64,000 bases of DNA from Bifidobacterium lemurum (GTDB lineage: Bacteria; Actinomycetota; Actinomycetes; Actinomycetales; Bifidobacteriaceae), in contig NZ_CP062948.1 in NCBI RefSeq assembly GCF_014898175.1, positions 2,790,001 to 2,854,000 of the forward strand, read 5' to 3'. Below the pieces are notes generated by a model. It saw only the letters and a list, made by a program, of their open reading frames with translations. It made no database searches and was not told the origin of the DNA. Every line of letters begins with the position of its first letter. Position 1 is the stretch's first letter. The translations under genes and the position numbers were made by a program. This document shows positions 16,667-24,865 of this stretch, one piece after another.

Positions 16667-16679
16667 TAAAATGCCTACT
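16667..16679 (+). promoter_or_regulatory. Leaderless -10 element of the LytTR regulator gene
   Basis: TAAAAT (16667-16672) is followed by 7 nt and the ATG at 16680; no ribosome site is present. An ATG at 16671 overlaps the hexamer and is therefore unlikely to be the start. The rest of the divergent gap to the GH3 gene (16426-16666) contains a small CCGGGC/GCCCGG hairpin near 16466 and no other recognisable feature. Confidence 0.5.
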
Positions 16680-17411
16680 ATGGCTTTGATTTCGATTGCG
16701 ATCACCGATGACGTCGACGAGGATGCCGCCGTCACCGAGTCGATGGTGCGACGCTATTGCGACGAGCATCCCGCCGAAGACATCCGGCTCACGCTCACCC
16801 GTTTCGAGGATGGCGCGGCTTTGCTGCGCTCCTACGACGACGCGGACCGCAAGCCCTTCGACCTGATTTTCCTCGATGTGGAGATGCCCGGCATCGACGG
16901 TTTGGAGACCGCGCGTCTGCTGCGCGAAAGGGACACGCGCACGGTGATCGTGTTCACCACCAAAATGGCCCAATACGCCACGGTCGGCTACGATGTGGAC
17001 GCCGTCGGCTATCTCGTCAAACCGTTGGAATATCCGGGCTTCGCGCTGAAAATGCGCAAGGCGTTGAGCATCATCGGCTCGCGCAAGGGCACCACCATCG
17101 CCATCAAATCCGATGACCACATGCATTTCCTCGATTCGCACGACATCCGCTATGTGGAGGTGACGGGGCACAACGTGTTTTACCACACCGACAAAGGCAT
17201 ATGGCGGGATTGGGGTTCGCTCAAAGCCACGGCCGAACAGTTGGGCGAGCACGATTTCGTGGTGTCAAGCCGGTACTGTCTGGTCAATCTCGCATGGGTG
17301 GATGCCTTCGAGGGCGATACCGTGGTGGTGGACGGCGAGCGCGTCCCCGTCTCCCGTTCCCGCAAGAAAGCGCTGATGCAGGCGTTGAACGCCTACTATA
17401 GTCGGGCATAG
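16680..17411 (+). CDS. LytTR-family response regulator
   Basis: This 243-residue protein has an N-terminal receiver with phospho-Asp in FDLIFLDVEMPGIDGLETA (about residue 62) and Lys in VGYLVKPLEYP. The C-terminal LytTR DNA-binding domain includes YVEVTGHNVFYHTDKGIWRD, then FVVSSRYCLVNLAWVDAFEG and VPVSRSRKKAL. This is the AgrA/ComE type, which binds pairs of direct repeats about two helical turns apart. A GHKL sensor gene follows 9 bp later. These systems often respond to peptides and control secretion or surface proteins. The convergent lipoprotein next door is a reasonable but unproven target. Confidence 0.9.
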   Translation: MALISIAITDDVDEDAAVTESMVRRYCDEHPAEDIRLTLTRFEDGAALLRSYDDADRKPFDLIFLDVEMPGIDGLETARLLRERDTRTVIVFTTKMAQYATVGYDVDAVGYLVKPLEYPGFALKMRKALSIIGSRKGTTIAIKSDDHMHFLDSHDIRYVEVTGHNVFYHTDKGIWRDWGSLKATAEQLGEHDFVVSSRYCLVNLAWVDAFEGDTVVVDGERVPVSRSRKKALMQALNAYYSRA

Positions 17412-17420
17412 GCGGCCATC

Positions 17421-18809
17421 ATGCTGCAACTGACGTATTTTCTGCCCTTTCTGTTGGAGTTCGTCGCCGGAGTGCTGCTGTTCACGCGGCGGCTCGACCG
17501 GCACCGCGCCGATCGCGTCGCGATTGGCGTCATCATCACGCTGGCCGCCGGCGTGGCAACGGCCGCAATCCGTATGATATGGCCATTCCTATGGACAGCA
17601 CCGTCGACTGATGGGACATCCACTTCCGCCATGCGCCTTGTGGCGAGTACCGTATTGTTCGCCTGTTATGCGGCGTTGCTCGTGATGTTGCTGCGTTGGA
17701 TCTGCTCCATTTCGTGGATGGAGTCGTTGGTCATCGTCGCCGTGGGCTATTGCGCCCAGCATATCGCGTTCGCATGCGTGGCGGCTTTACGTTCCCTTTT
17801 GGGCTTGCGCTTGTATATCTACGATGTGCGGCTGGTTCCACTGCATCTGGTGGTGTTCACGTTCGTCTACTGGCTGATTTGGCTGCTGGCGGCCCGTGAT
17901 TTCACCGTGGATGGGGAGAAGATCCGCGACACGAAGGCTCGCGTGCTGATGAGTCTTGGCGTGCTGGCGGTGGTGATCGTGTTCAATCTGGCCGTGGAGG
18001 AACTGGTTGACGGCGGTTGGCTGGGGTTCGGAGGCCAGATCGTATGCTACCTGTACGACCTGGTGTGCAGTGTACTCGCGTTCGCGCTGCTGCTCGCCTT
18101 ATCGAACAACGACCGGCTGGCCAATGATCTGGCGGTGATTCAACAAATCAACCGGCTCAAGGAACAGCAGTATGAGATGAGCCGCGAGAACATCGAATTG
18201 GTGAACACCAAATTCCATGATGTGCGCAAGGATCTCGCATCGCTGCGCAAAACGGCGCAGGAACTGCAGCGCGCGCAGGAGTCGCAGCCCGGCGACTCCC
18301 CCGTGCCGAACATTCCCACCGAGGCGTTGGAGCGGATGGAGCGTTCGATCCGCGTGTACGATTCGATTTTCCATACCGGCAACGACGCGTTGGATACGCT
18401 GCTGACGGAGAAAAGCCTATATTGCGCGCGGCATGGCATCACTCTGACCGCCATGGCGGATGGCAAACAGCTCGGCTTCATGGACCGCTCCGACGTGTAC
18501 GCGCTGTTCGGCAACATCCTCGACAACGCGATCGAGGCGGTGACGCTGCTGCCGGACGCCACCGACCGGCAGATCACCTTCGACCTGCGAGCCAACGGCC
18601 GCATGCTGCGCATAAGCGAAGAGAACTACTACACCGGCGAGGTGCGTATGGCGGACGGCCTGCCGCAAACCTCCAAGGGCGACAAACGCTTCCACGGCTT
18701 CGGCATGCGCTCCATCGCCCGGCAGGTGGCGAAATACCAAGGCCAACTCGACATCGCCGCCGCCGACCACGTTTTCTCCCTCAACATCGTCATCCCCATT
18801 CCGGCATAG
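17421..18809 (+). CDS. GHKL sensor histidine kinase (AgrC-like)
   Basis: This 462-residue kinase has six to seven N-terminal membrane helices (to about residue 230) and a coiled-coil linker (NDLAVIQQINRLKEQQYEMS). The phospho-acceptor His is in VNTKFHDVRKDLASLRK, the N-box is FGNILDNAIEAV, and the GHKL lid ends in KRFHGFGMRSIARQVAKYQG. It forms an operon with the LytTR regulator. The polytopic sensor resembles peptide-pheromone receptors, but I see no AgrD-like peptide gene or AgrB processing enzyme in the window. The stop codon is 1 bp from the convergent lipoprotein stop. Confidence 0.9.
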   Translation: MLQLTYFLPFLLEFVAGVLLFTRRLDRHRADRVAIGVIITLAAGVATAAIRMIWPFLWTAPSTDGTSTSAMRLVASTVLFACYAALLVMLLRWICSISWMESLVIVAVGYCAQHIAFACVAALRSLLGLRLYIYDVRLVPLHLVVFTFVYWLIWLLAARDFTVDGEKIRDTKARVLMSLGVLAVVIVFNLAVEELVDGGWLGFGGQIVCYLYDLVCSVLAFALLLALSNNDRLANDLAVIQQINRLKEQQYEMSRENIELVNTKFHDVRKDLASLRKTAQELQRAQESQPGDSPVPNIPTEALERMERSIRVYDSIFHTGNDALDTLLTEKSLYCARHGITLTAMADGKQLGFMDRSDVYALFGNILDNAIEAVTLLPDATDRQITFDLRANGRMLRISEENYYTGEVRMADGLPQTSKGDKRFHGFGMRSIARQVAKYQGQLDIAAADHVFSLNIVIPIPA

Positions 18810-18810
18810 C

Positions 18811-19380
18811 TTATTCCACGCCGATTTGGACGATTTTGTTGCCCCAGCCTTCGAGCACGGGATTGTCGATGACGGCGTTGACGAAGTCGTCGGTCGGCTC
18901 GAATTCGCCGACCTTCGTGTATTCGCCGCTGATTTGCGCGTCGCGATAGAACAGGATGATGCGGTTCGGGTCGGAATAGTAGACCTCGCCGGCATGCTGC
19001 TCGGTCACGGTCTGCGGATCGGAGGGGATCTCGTAGCGGCTGGGGATGTCGTAGTACTGCATCACGTCGGAATCCTCGAAATCGTCGTAATGGTAGATCG
19101 GCAGACGCCAGTCGGAGTCGGCCACATATCCGGCGATGGCGGAGGCGGTGGCGTTGGATTCCAAATTCATGGCAAAGGGTTCGCCTTCGTCGCCGAAGCG
19201 CACCTGCAGTACGGTGGGGATCTCGCCCGAGAATGATGAGCCCGTCGATCCAGCGCCGGACGAAGAGCCTCCCGTCGCGGTACCGTCCGACGACGCATCA
19301 CCACCGGCGCAGCCCGCCAGGGTGAGGGACATGGCGAGCGCGCTGCCCGCCGCGATCCACATACGCAACGTGTTCTTCAT
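18811..19380 (-). CDS. Lipoprotein with a cyclophilin-like domain (paralogue)
   Basis: This 189-residue protein has a signal peptide and lipobox (ALAMSLTLAGC, Cys at about 22), then a short Gly/Ser linker. Its cyclophilin-like domain (TVLQVRFGDEGEPFAMNLES, LPIYHYDDFEDSDVMQYYDI, AGEVYYSDPNRIILFYRDAQ, SGEYTKVGEF) corresponds block by block to the lipoprotein at 11244-11861. GAAAGGAAC lies before the ATG at 19380. It converges on the GHKL kinase gene with a 1-bp gap, so read-through would make antisense RNA of either. Its upstream region carries an 11-bp tandem repeat. Function unknown. Confidence 0.77.
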   Translation of the reverse strand: MKNTLRMWIAAGSALAMSLTLAGCAGGDASSDGTATGGSSSGAGSTGSSFSGEIPTVLQVRFGDEGEPFAMNLESNATASAIAGYVADSDWRLPIYHYDDFEDSDVMQYYDIPSRYEIPSDPQTVTEQHAGEVYYSDPNRIILFYRDAQISGEYTKVGEFEPTDDFVNAVIDNPVLEGWGNKIVQIGVE

Positions 19381-19418
19381 GATGATGTTCCTTTCGACAA
19401 TGGTGGGTGGGTTGCACA

Positions 19419-19451
19419 ATGATGGGTGGATGATGAGTGGATGATGGGTGG
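19419..19451. repeat. Three tandem 11-bp repeats
   Basis: ATGATGGGTGG (19419-19429), ATGATGAGTGG (19430-19440) and ATGATGGGTGG (19441-19451) run head to tail between the LysE-like gene and the lipoprotein gene, directly upstream of the latter on the minus strand. A degenerate copy (TGGTGGGTGGG) precedes them at 19401. This may be simple slippage, or a helically phased protein site; the nearby LytTR regulator class binds direct repeats about 22 bp apart. Confidence 0.75.
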
Positions 19452-19479
19452 TGGTTGAGTTGGGTTTGCGAGCTTCCGG

Positions 19480-20139
19480 TCAGGGGTCGAACAGTCCGAT
19501 GCAGGCGGCGATGACGATGCCGATGCCGATCAGCGCCACCAGGACGGCGAAACATCGCTCCATCCGCGCCACCGTGGCCGGCGTGCATCGTTCGCGTAAT
19601 ACGGCGGCCAGTCCCGCCAAGGCCAGCCACCAGAGCATCGTGCCGGCGAGGATGCCCGCCACCAACGAGACGCCTTGCGCCAGGTCGAGCGGCCCCGCGA
19701 TGCCGAAGCAGGAGAACGCGAACAGGAATCCGAGGATGGCGGCGGGATTCGTGACGCCCACGGCCAGCGCCGAGGCGAACATGCCCATATCGCGCGTTCG
19801 CGTCGAATCGCCCCGCATTCGCCCGGCGGACGAGCCTGCCTCGCCCTCGCGTCGCCTCATCAGCGAAGCGACGCCCATCGCCGCCATCAGCAATCCGCCG
19901 ACCACGCTGATGGGTGTGCGCCAACGCAGCAGACAATCAGAGACGAACGTCAGTCCAAACGCGCCCACGCCCGCATACAGACAGTCGGCCACGGACGAGC
20001 CGCTTCCCGTCAGCAGTCCGGCGAGGAAGCCCCGGCTGAGCGTGCGTTGCACCACCAGCGCTCCCACCGCACCGACCGGCACACCGAACAGCAGGCCGAT
20101 CATCAGCCCGGTCGGCAGCATGTCGCAGAACTCACGCAT
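19480..20139 (-). CDS. LysE-type small-molecule exporter
   Basis: This 219-residue membrane protein with about six helices has the LysE/RhtB layout: GLMIGLLFGVPVGAVGALVV at the start, GSSVADCLYAGVGAFGL, and VTNPAAILGFLFAFSCFG in the middle (the conserved NP). Family members export amino acids or derivatives. The cytoplasmic loop (MRRREGEAGSSAGRMRGDST) is long and charged. The ATG at 20139 overlaps the permease stop by 8 bp with GGGAG nine bases upstream; the open frame to 20244 lies inside the permease gene. It is the last gene of a five-gene run, which suggests it exports a product of, or a compound handled by, the upstream enzymes. Confidence 0.75.
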   Translation of the reverse strand: MREFCDMLPTGLMIGLLFGVPVGAVGALVVQRTLSRGFLAGLLTGSGSSVADCLYAGVGAFGLTFVSDCLLRWRTPISVVGGLLMAAMGVASLMRRREGEAGSSAGRMRGDSTRTRDMGMFASALAVGVTNPAAILGFLFAFSCFGIAGPLDLAQGVSLVAGILAGTMLWWLALAGLAAVLRERCTPATVARMERCFAVLVALIGIGIVIAACIGLFDP

Positions 20140-22567
20140 CGCCGACCAACTCCCGCTGCAAACTGACGTGCCGTATCGATCCGGAAACCAGATAAGCGAA
20201 CGCGACGGCCAATACGACGGCCAGCAGTCCCGGCAACGGCACACGCCACCATGCCGGATGCGAGGCGAAGTCGCTCACTCCGTAGAGGAGCAGCAGCATG
20301 CCGACCAGCGGATCGGTGGCGAAGGCCGCCGCCACGGTGCCGACCACCGCTCCGACGGCCGCCACCACGGCGAAACGGATGGCGAACGAGACGCGTAAGT
20401 ACCGCGAGGTGAGGCCGATCAGTCGGCAGACGACGAGGTCGTGACGTTCGCGTGCCAGAATCTTCGCTCCGGACAGGGCAACGGCGACGAACACCACCAG
20501 AGCGGTGACCGCCACCATCGCGGTAACCAACATGCGCATCGCCGCGACAATGCCGTACAGGCCCGGCCATGCGTTCTCGTGGATGTAGGCGTTGCCGCCG
20601 AAGTCGTCCTCCAAGGCGAGCAGCGCCTCCTGTTTGGCGCTTTCGCTCGCGAGGAAGAAATGATGGCACCACATCTGCGGATTGTCGCGGCCGATGCGCG
20701 CGTAGCCTTCGGCGTTTAATCCCACGTTCAATCCCATATCGTTGGCGCATTGGTAGATGCCGACGACTGTGTATCGCGCGCTGCCCTGATCCGAACTGAG
20801 GGTCACGACGTCGCCGAGCCCCACGCCGAGGTCACGGCTGACGAATTCGGTGACCACCACTTGGTCGGCGGTCTGGCTGGTCACGCCTTGAAGGATGTGG
20901 AAGCGTTCCGGCTCGGTGATCACATTGGCGGTCATGTCGGTGCCGTTCAGCGCCACGCCGGGCATGGCGAGCGCGTATTCGTCGACCACGTCCGTATGCG
21001 CTTCGATGATGTCGCGCGCTTGGCCCACGGTGCAGTCGCCGATGCATTGCACGCCGATATGCATGTCGGCCGGATTGAACGCGTCCATCAGGCCGCGGCC
21101 GTCCGTGCCCAGCCATGCGTCCACACGCACCACCATCGACGAGAGCAGCACGATCAGTGCCACCACCAGACAGGCGCCCGCATACCAGCGACGGCCGTCA
21201 TGCAGTTGTCTCACGGCCATGGACCAGCCAAGCGAGCGCGCCCGCAACGGCGGACGTCGCCGAACCGATTCGCCGCGGCCAGAAGCCGGACCATCCGTAG
21301 CGTCGCCGCGACCCATATCCAGCATCGTCGCGCCTTGGATGGCGTGCAAAGGCGTGACGCACGCCAACCGTCTGATTTTGACGAGGATGAACACGGTGAA
21401 AACCGCGACGATCGCCACGGCGCAACCCAGATACCGCAGCGTCGGGAAGTCGGCCGGCACCAGCAGACCGGTGGAGTCGGCCGTCGAACGTGCCGCGAGG
21501 CGAATGGTCCATAGCGACGCTCCCGCGCCGATGGCCAATCCCAACACGACGCCGAGCAGGTGCTGGACAAGCAGCATAACGCGTAGCATGCCGGTGGTGC
21601 AGCCCAGCGCCTTGTAGACGCCGAGCACATGGGTGTCCTGTTCGATGTCGGCGTTGATGGAGGCGCCGAGCACCACGCCGGCGACCGCGACCAGCACTAC
21701 GACGAAGGCGAGCAGCATGCCGATATAGGCGTTGAGCGCGGTGAGAGTGAAGCCGGCGATCGCGTCCACGGTATGCGCGGATTCGACGACCTGCCGCAGA
21801 CCTTCCACTTCGTTGATGCGGGTGTTCAGTTCCGTGGCGTCCACTCCGCTTTCGGGATTGGCGCTGATGTGGAGCATCGCGCCGAGGCGGCCCAGCGCGT
21901 CGATGCCGGCGTTCTCGATGCGTTCGGCGATCCGCTGCGCGTCGTCGGCGGTGATGAGGAAACCTTTCATGCCGATCATCGAGGATCCCATGAACGGATC
22001 CTCGACATATCCGGCCACGGTGAATTCCTCCGGATCGCCGCCGCGCACCACTTGGAAGGCGATGGTGTCGCCGACCTGCACGTCGAACATCGAACGCATG
22101 GCGGGCGAGACCATCGTCTCCCCCGCGTTCAGGCTCGCGGGAGCGTCCGCATATCCATCGGCCTGATCGTTCAGAAGCCGGTAGTCGTAGTGTTCGCGGT
22201 CGTAGACGATCAGTTGGCCCTCGCTGTCGGAATGCTCGCCGTTGACCTCGTAATCGGCGTATACCAACGTCTGCGTGCCCACATGGTCCACCTCGTCGAG
22301 TGCCTCCAACGCGTCCGCCATCGGTTCGGCGCTTCCGCCGGGCAGATTCGATGCCCATACGGTGATGTCGCCATATCCGAGCCGCTGCAATTCCTCACGT
22401 TCGTAGGTGTTGGCGTTGGCTTGCAGGGCCAGGATGGTGGCGAGCGCGGCGGATGCGACGATCATCAACGCCAGCACTCCCGCCAGCGAGCCCTTATGCC
22501 GCAGGATCGTGGATTTGAGCGTTATGGCCAACGCGCGCGGTGCGTATGGTGTCATGGCCGTCACCAT
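20132..22567 (-). CDS. FtsX-like ABC transporter permease
   Basis: This protein of about 811 residues has one N-terminal helix (LAGVLALMIVASAALATILA), a large outside domain, three helices around residues 275-400, a second single helix (WYAGACLVVALIVLLSSMVV), a second outside domain and three final helices. This is a duplicated FtsX/MacB_PCD layout. It works with the ATPase encoded directly upstream; such systems extract lipoproteins or export peptides and other compounds rather than import. The ATG at 22567 overlaps the ATPase end (ATGGTGA). An ATG at 22555 is an alternative. Confidence 0.85.
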   Translation of the reverse strand: MVTAMTPYAPRALAITLKSTILRHKGSLAGVLALMIVASAALATILALQANANTYEREELQRLGYGDITVWASNLPGGSAEPMADALEALDEVDHVGTQTLVYADYEVNGEHSDSEGQLIVYDREHYDYRLLNDQADGYADAPASLNAGETMVSPAMRSMFDVQVGDTIAFQVVRGGDPEEFTVAGYVEDPFMGSSMIGMKGFLITADDAQRIAERIENAGIDALGRLGAMLHISANPESGVDATELNTRINEVEGLRQVVESAHTVDAIAGFTLTALNAYIGMLLAFVVVLVAVAGVVLGASINADIEQDTHVLGVYKALGCTTGMLRVMLLVQHLLGVVLGLAIGAGASLWTIRLAARSTADSTGLLVPADFPTLRYLGCAVAIVAVFTVFILVKIRRLACVTPLHAIQGATMLDMGRGDATDGPASGRGESVRRRPPLRARSLGWSMAVRQLHDGRRWYAGACLVVALIVLLSSMVVRVDAWLGTDGRGLMDAFNPADMHIGVQCIGDCTVGQARDIIEAHTDVVDEYALAMPGVALNGTDMTANVITEPERFHILQGVTSQTADQVVVTEFVSRDLGVGLGDVVTLSSDQGSARYTVVGIYQCANDMGLNVGLNAEGYARIGRDNPQMWCHHFFLASESAKQEALLALEDDFGGNAYIHENAWPGLYGIVAAMRMLVTAMVAVTALVVFVAVALSGAKILARERHDLVVCRLIGLTSRYLRVSFAIRFAVVAAVGAVVGTVAAAFATDPLVGMLLLLYGVSDFASHPAWWRVPLPGLLAVVLAVAFAYLVSGSIRHVSLQRELVGDA

Positions 22568-23364
22568 CCCATTTCCGCAAGCCATGCGGCCAGTGAGGTC
22601 TCACGGCCTTTGGATTCGTCGGGCCGGTAGGTGCCGAGTAGTGCCTCGCCGAGCAGTTCGCCGTCGCGCAGGTAGAGCACGCGGTTGGCGCGGACGGCGG
22701 CGCGCACGTCATGGGTGACCATCAGTACGCTTTGCCCGCCCTGGTTCAGTTCGCTGAGCAGATCGAGCACGTCGTCGCTGTTGCGTCGGTTGAGCGCGCC
22801 GGTCGGTTCGTCCGCGAACAGTATGCCGGGATGGTTGATGACGGCCCGTGCGATGGCCGCGCGTTGCGCCTCGCCGCCGGAGACCTGCGAGGGTAGGCGG
22901 TGCGCGGCGTGGGCGATATGCATGCGGTCCAGCAGCCGTTCGCTCTCCTGACGCACGACACCCGCGTCGCGTCCGCCGCCGACGTATCCGGCCAACGTCA
23001 CGTTCTCCAGCAGGGTGAGGTTGCCGACGAGGTTCGGCTGTTGGAAGACGAATCCGAATTCCTCGGCGCGCAGGCGGGCCATCGCGCGTTCCCCCAAATC
23101 GTCCACACGCGCCCCGCGGTAGCGTACTTCGCCGCCCGTGGGCCGATCCATGCCGCTGAGCACGTACAGGAGGGTGGATTTGCCCGCTCCGGACGCGCCC
23201 ATGATCACGGTGAAGTCGCCGGCGTGGATGTCGATGTCGACGCCGCGCAACACCGTGTTGGCCGATTCGCCGCGATGGTATTGTTTGCCGAGCGCACGGC
23301 CCTGCAGCAGTGCGGCGGGATTCTCATGCGATGGAACTTGCGGCGGAACTGGTGTGGTGGTCAT
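22561..23364 (-). CDS. LolD/MacB-type ABC transporter ATPase
   Basis: This 267-residue ATPase has Walker A MGASGAGKSTLLYVLSGMD, the Q-loop in FGFVFQQPNLVGNLTLLENV, signature VSGGEAQRAAIARAV, Walker [14 protein letters not shown] and switch His in VLMVTHDVRAAV. FVFQQPNL and DEPTGALN mark the lipoprotein-release/peptide-export (LolD, MacB) subgroup. It is coupled to the permease by overlap and lies 21 bp downstream of the PaaK-like gene. Confidence 0.88.
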   Translation of the reverse strand: MTTTPVPPQVPSHENPAALLQGRALGKQYHRGESANTVLRGVDIDIHAGDFTVIMGASGAGKSTLLYVLSGMDRPTGGEVRYRGARVDDLGERAMARLRAEEFGFVFQQPNLVGNLTLLENVTLAGYVGGGRDAGVVRQESERLLDRMHIAHAAHRLPSQVSGGEAQRAAIARAVINHPGILFADEPTGALNRRNSDDVLDLLSELNQGGQSVLMVTHDVRAAVRANRVLYLRDGELLGEALLGTYRPDESKGRETSLAAWLAEMGW

Positions 23365-23385
23365 GTGTGGATGCTCCTCGTGTGG

Positions 23386-24843
23386 TCAGACGGCTTTCTC
23401 AACGGCTTCGGCTTCGCATCGGCAGGTGACGACCAAGCGTTTCTTGCCGGTGCGTGGGTCCGGTTCGATGCGGTCCACGAATTCGACGTCGAAGGCGATG
23501 TGGTCGAGATGTTTGGCATGCAGGATCCGCCGCATCTGCTCGGTGACCTGCGTGCGGATGACGTTCTCGTCGGAGTCGGGGTGGCGTTCGGCGCACATGG
23601 CAAAGGATTCGTCGCCGGTTTTCGCAAACTGGTAGTCCAGCAGACCGTCCACACAGAAGCCCTCGATGGCCAGCGGATGCAGGAATTCCTTGCCTCCGCG
23701 CCCATCGTTGAACCACAGCATGTCCTCGTTGCGGCTGAGCAGCACGCGTGCGCGAGTGAAGGGGAACCGGCGGCGCGTGCGGACGGAAGCGGCGGAATCT
23801 ACGGAACCGGAGGAACCGGCAGTCCGACTCACCCCATCCCCGTCCCCGCTCTCGCCCTCATCGATCAGTCGGAGCCTATCGGAGATGCGGTAGCGGATCA
23901 GCGGCTGGGTGAGGTTGGTGAGCGAGGTGAGATACATCTGTCCGTCGTCCACTTCGATCAGATTCATATCGTCGAACAGCAGCATGCCGTCCTCCGGGTC
24001 TCCCTCAACACCCAATGCCAGGGATTCGCTGGCTCCGTAGAAGTTGACCACCGAGCAGCCGAACGCGTCGACGATCTGCGCGCGCAGGCCGGGGTCCAAC
24101 GGCTCGCCGCAGGAGACGATCCGCTCGGGATGGATGAGGATATGCCCTTCTCCGGCCAGCCGAAGCAGGATTTTGATGGCGGAGGGGTATCCGATGATCA
24201 CGGTGGGTTTGAACTCGTTGATGTTCGTTATCCATTGGCTCAGCGGCATATTGATGTCGAGCTGCAGCTGGGCGAGACCCAGATCGTCGATGCCGTCGCC
24301 CACGGCCAGCACGCCGCCGTATCGGCCGTCGGTGGCGGCGATGAAGGCGACCCGCGGGCGCTTGAGCAGAAAGCGAACCACCCACGGCAGGCTCCGATCC
24401 CACAAAGCGCCGCGGGTGATGGCCGCCAGCATGCGCTTCCACGCGGCATCGTCGTAGACGAAGTATCCAGGTTTGCCGGTGCTGCCCGAGGAATGCACCA
24501 CATGATAACGCCCCAGATAGGTGGCGGAGCGGTCGGTGTTGTCGGCGTCGAACTCACGCAGATCGTCCAATCTGAGCACGGGATTGGTGACCAGCGTGTC
24601 GAAATGCTCCATCACCTCGCGTTTGTCGGTGGTGGGCAGTCGGTTCAGAGCGATGGTGTTCAGGTCATCGCGGCTGATTCCGGCGGCGACGAAGCGGCTG
24701 CGATAGAAGGGCGAGTGGTCCCAGGCGTGGTGAAGCAAGCGCCGCAGCATGCGGTTCTGCAGCAGGCTGATGCGCCGACGCGGGAATGAAGCGCGGACAT
24801 GGGCGGCGACGAATCCGCCGACCAGTGAGAGATCGGGAATCAT
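23386..24843 (-). CDS. PaaK/CapK-like adenylate-forming enzyme
   Basis: This 485-residue member of the ANL superfamily resembles phenylacetate-CoA ligase and the CapK group. Adenylation marks: the phosphate loop VVHSSGSTGKPGYFVYDD (about 112-129), GYPSAIKILLRLA, NFYGASESLALG (about 267-278) and YRISDRLRL (about 315-323). Such enzymes activate a carboxylate as AMP-ester and usually pass it to CoA or another thiol. A short Ser/Gly/Asp-rich insertion (about 325-345) is odd. GGAAAGGA precedes the ATG. The substrate is unknown; the neighbouring amide hydrolase and exporters suggest an acyl or aryl acid. Confidence 0.75.
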   Translation of the reverse strand: MIPDLSLVGGFVAAHVRASFPRRRISLLQNRMLRRLLHHAWDHSPFYRSRFVAAGISRDDLNTIALNRLPTTDKREVMEHFDTLVTNPVLRLDDLREFDADNTDRSATYLGRYHVVHSSGSTGKPGYFVYDDAAWKRMLAAITRGALWDRSLPWVVRFLLKRPRVAFIAATDGRYGGVLAVGDGIDDLGLAQLQLDINMPLSQWITNINEFKPTVIIGYPSAIKILLRLAGEGHILIHPERIVSCGEPLDPGLRAQIVDAFGCSVVNFYGASESLALGVEGDPEDGMLLFDDMNLIEVDDGQMYLTSLTNLTQPLIRYRISDRLRLIDEGESGDGDGVSRTAGSSGSVDSAASVRTRRRFPFTRARVLLSRNEDMLWFNDGRGGKEFLHPLAIEGFCVDGLLDYQFAKTGDESFAMCAERHPDSDENVIRTQVTEQMRRILHAKHLDHIAFDVEFVDRIEPDPRTGKKRLVVTCRCEAEAVEKAV

Positions 24844-24865
24844 GGGGTCCTTTCCATACCGCCTG

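Noticed and set aside
16671..16679. Upstream ATG (16671) for the LytTR regulator
   Set aside because: It overlaps the TAAAAT hexamer, so it would not be in a leaderless mRNA, and no ribosome site exists for it.
19419..19451. Short tandem repeats as a possible CRISPR array
   Set aside because: Units are 11 bp with no spacers and no cas genes are near.
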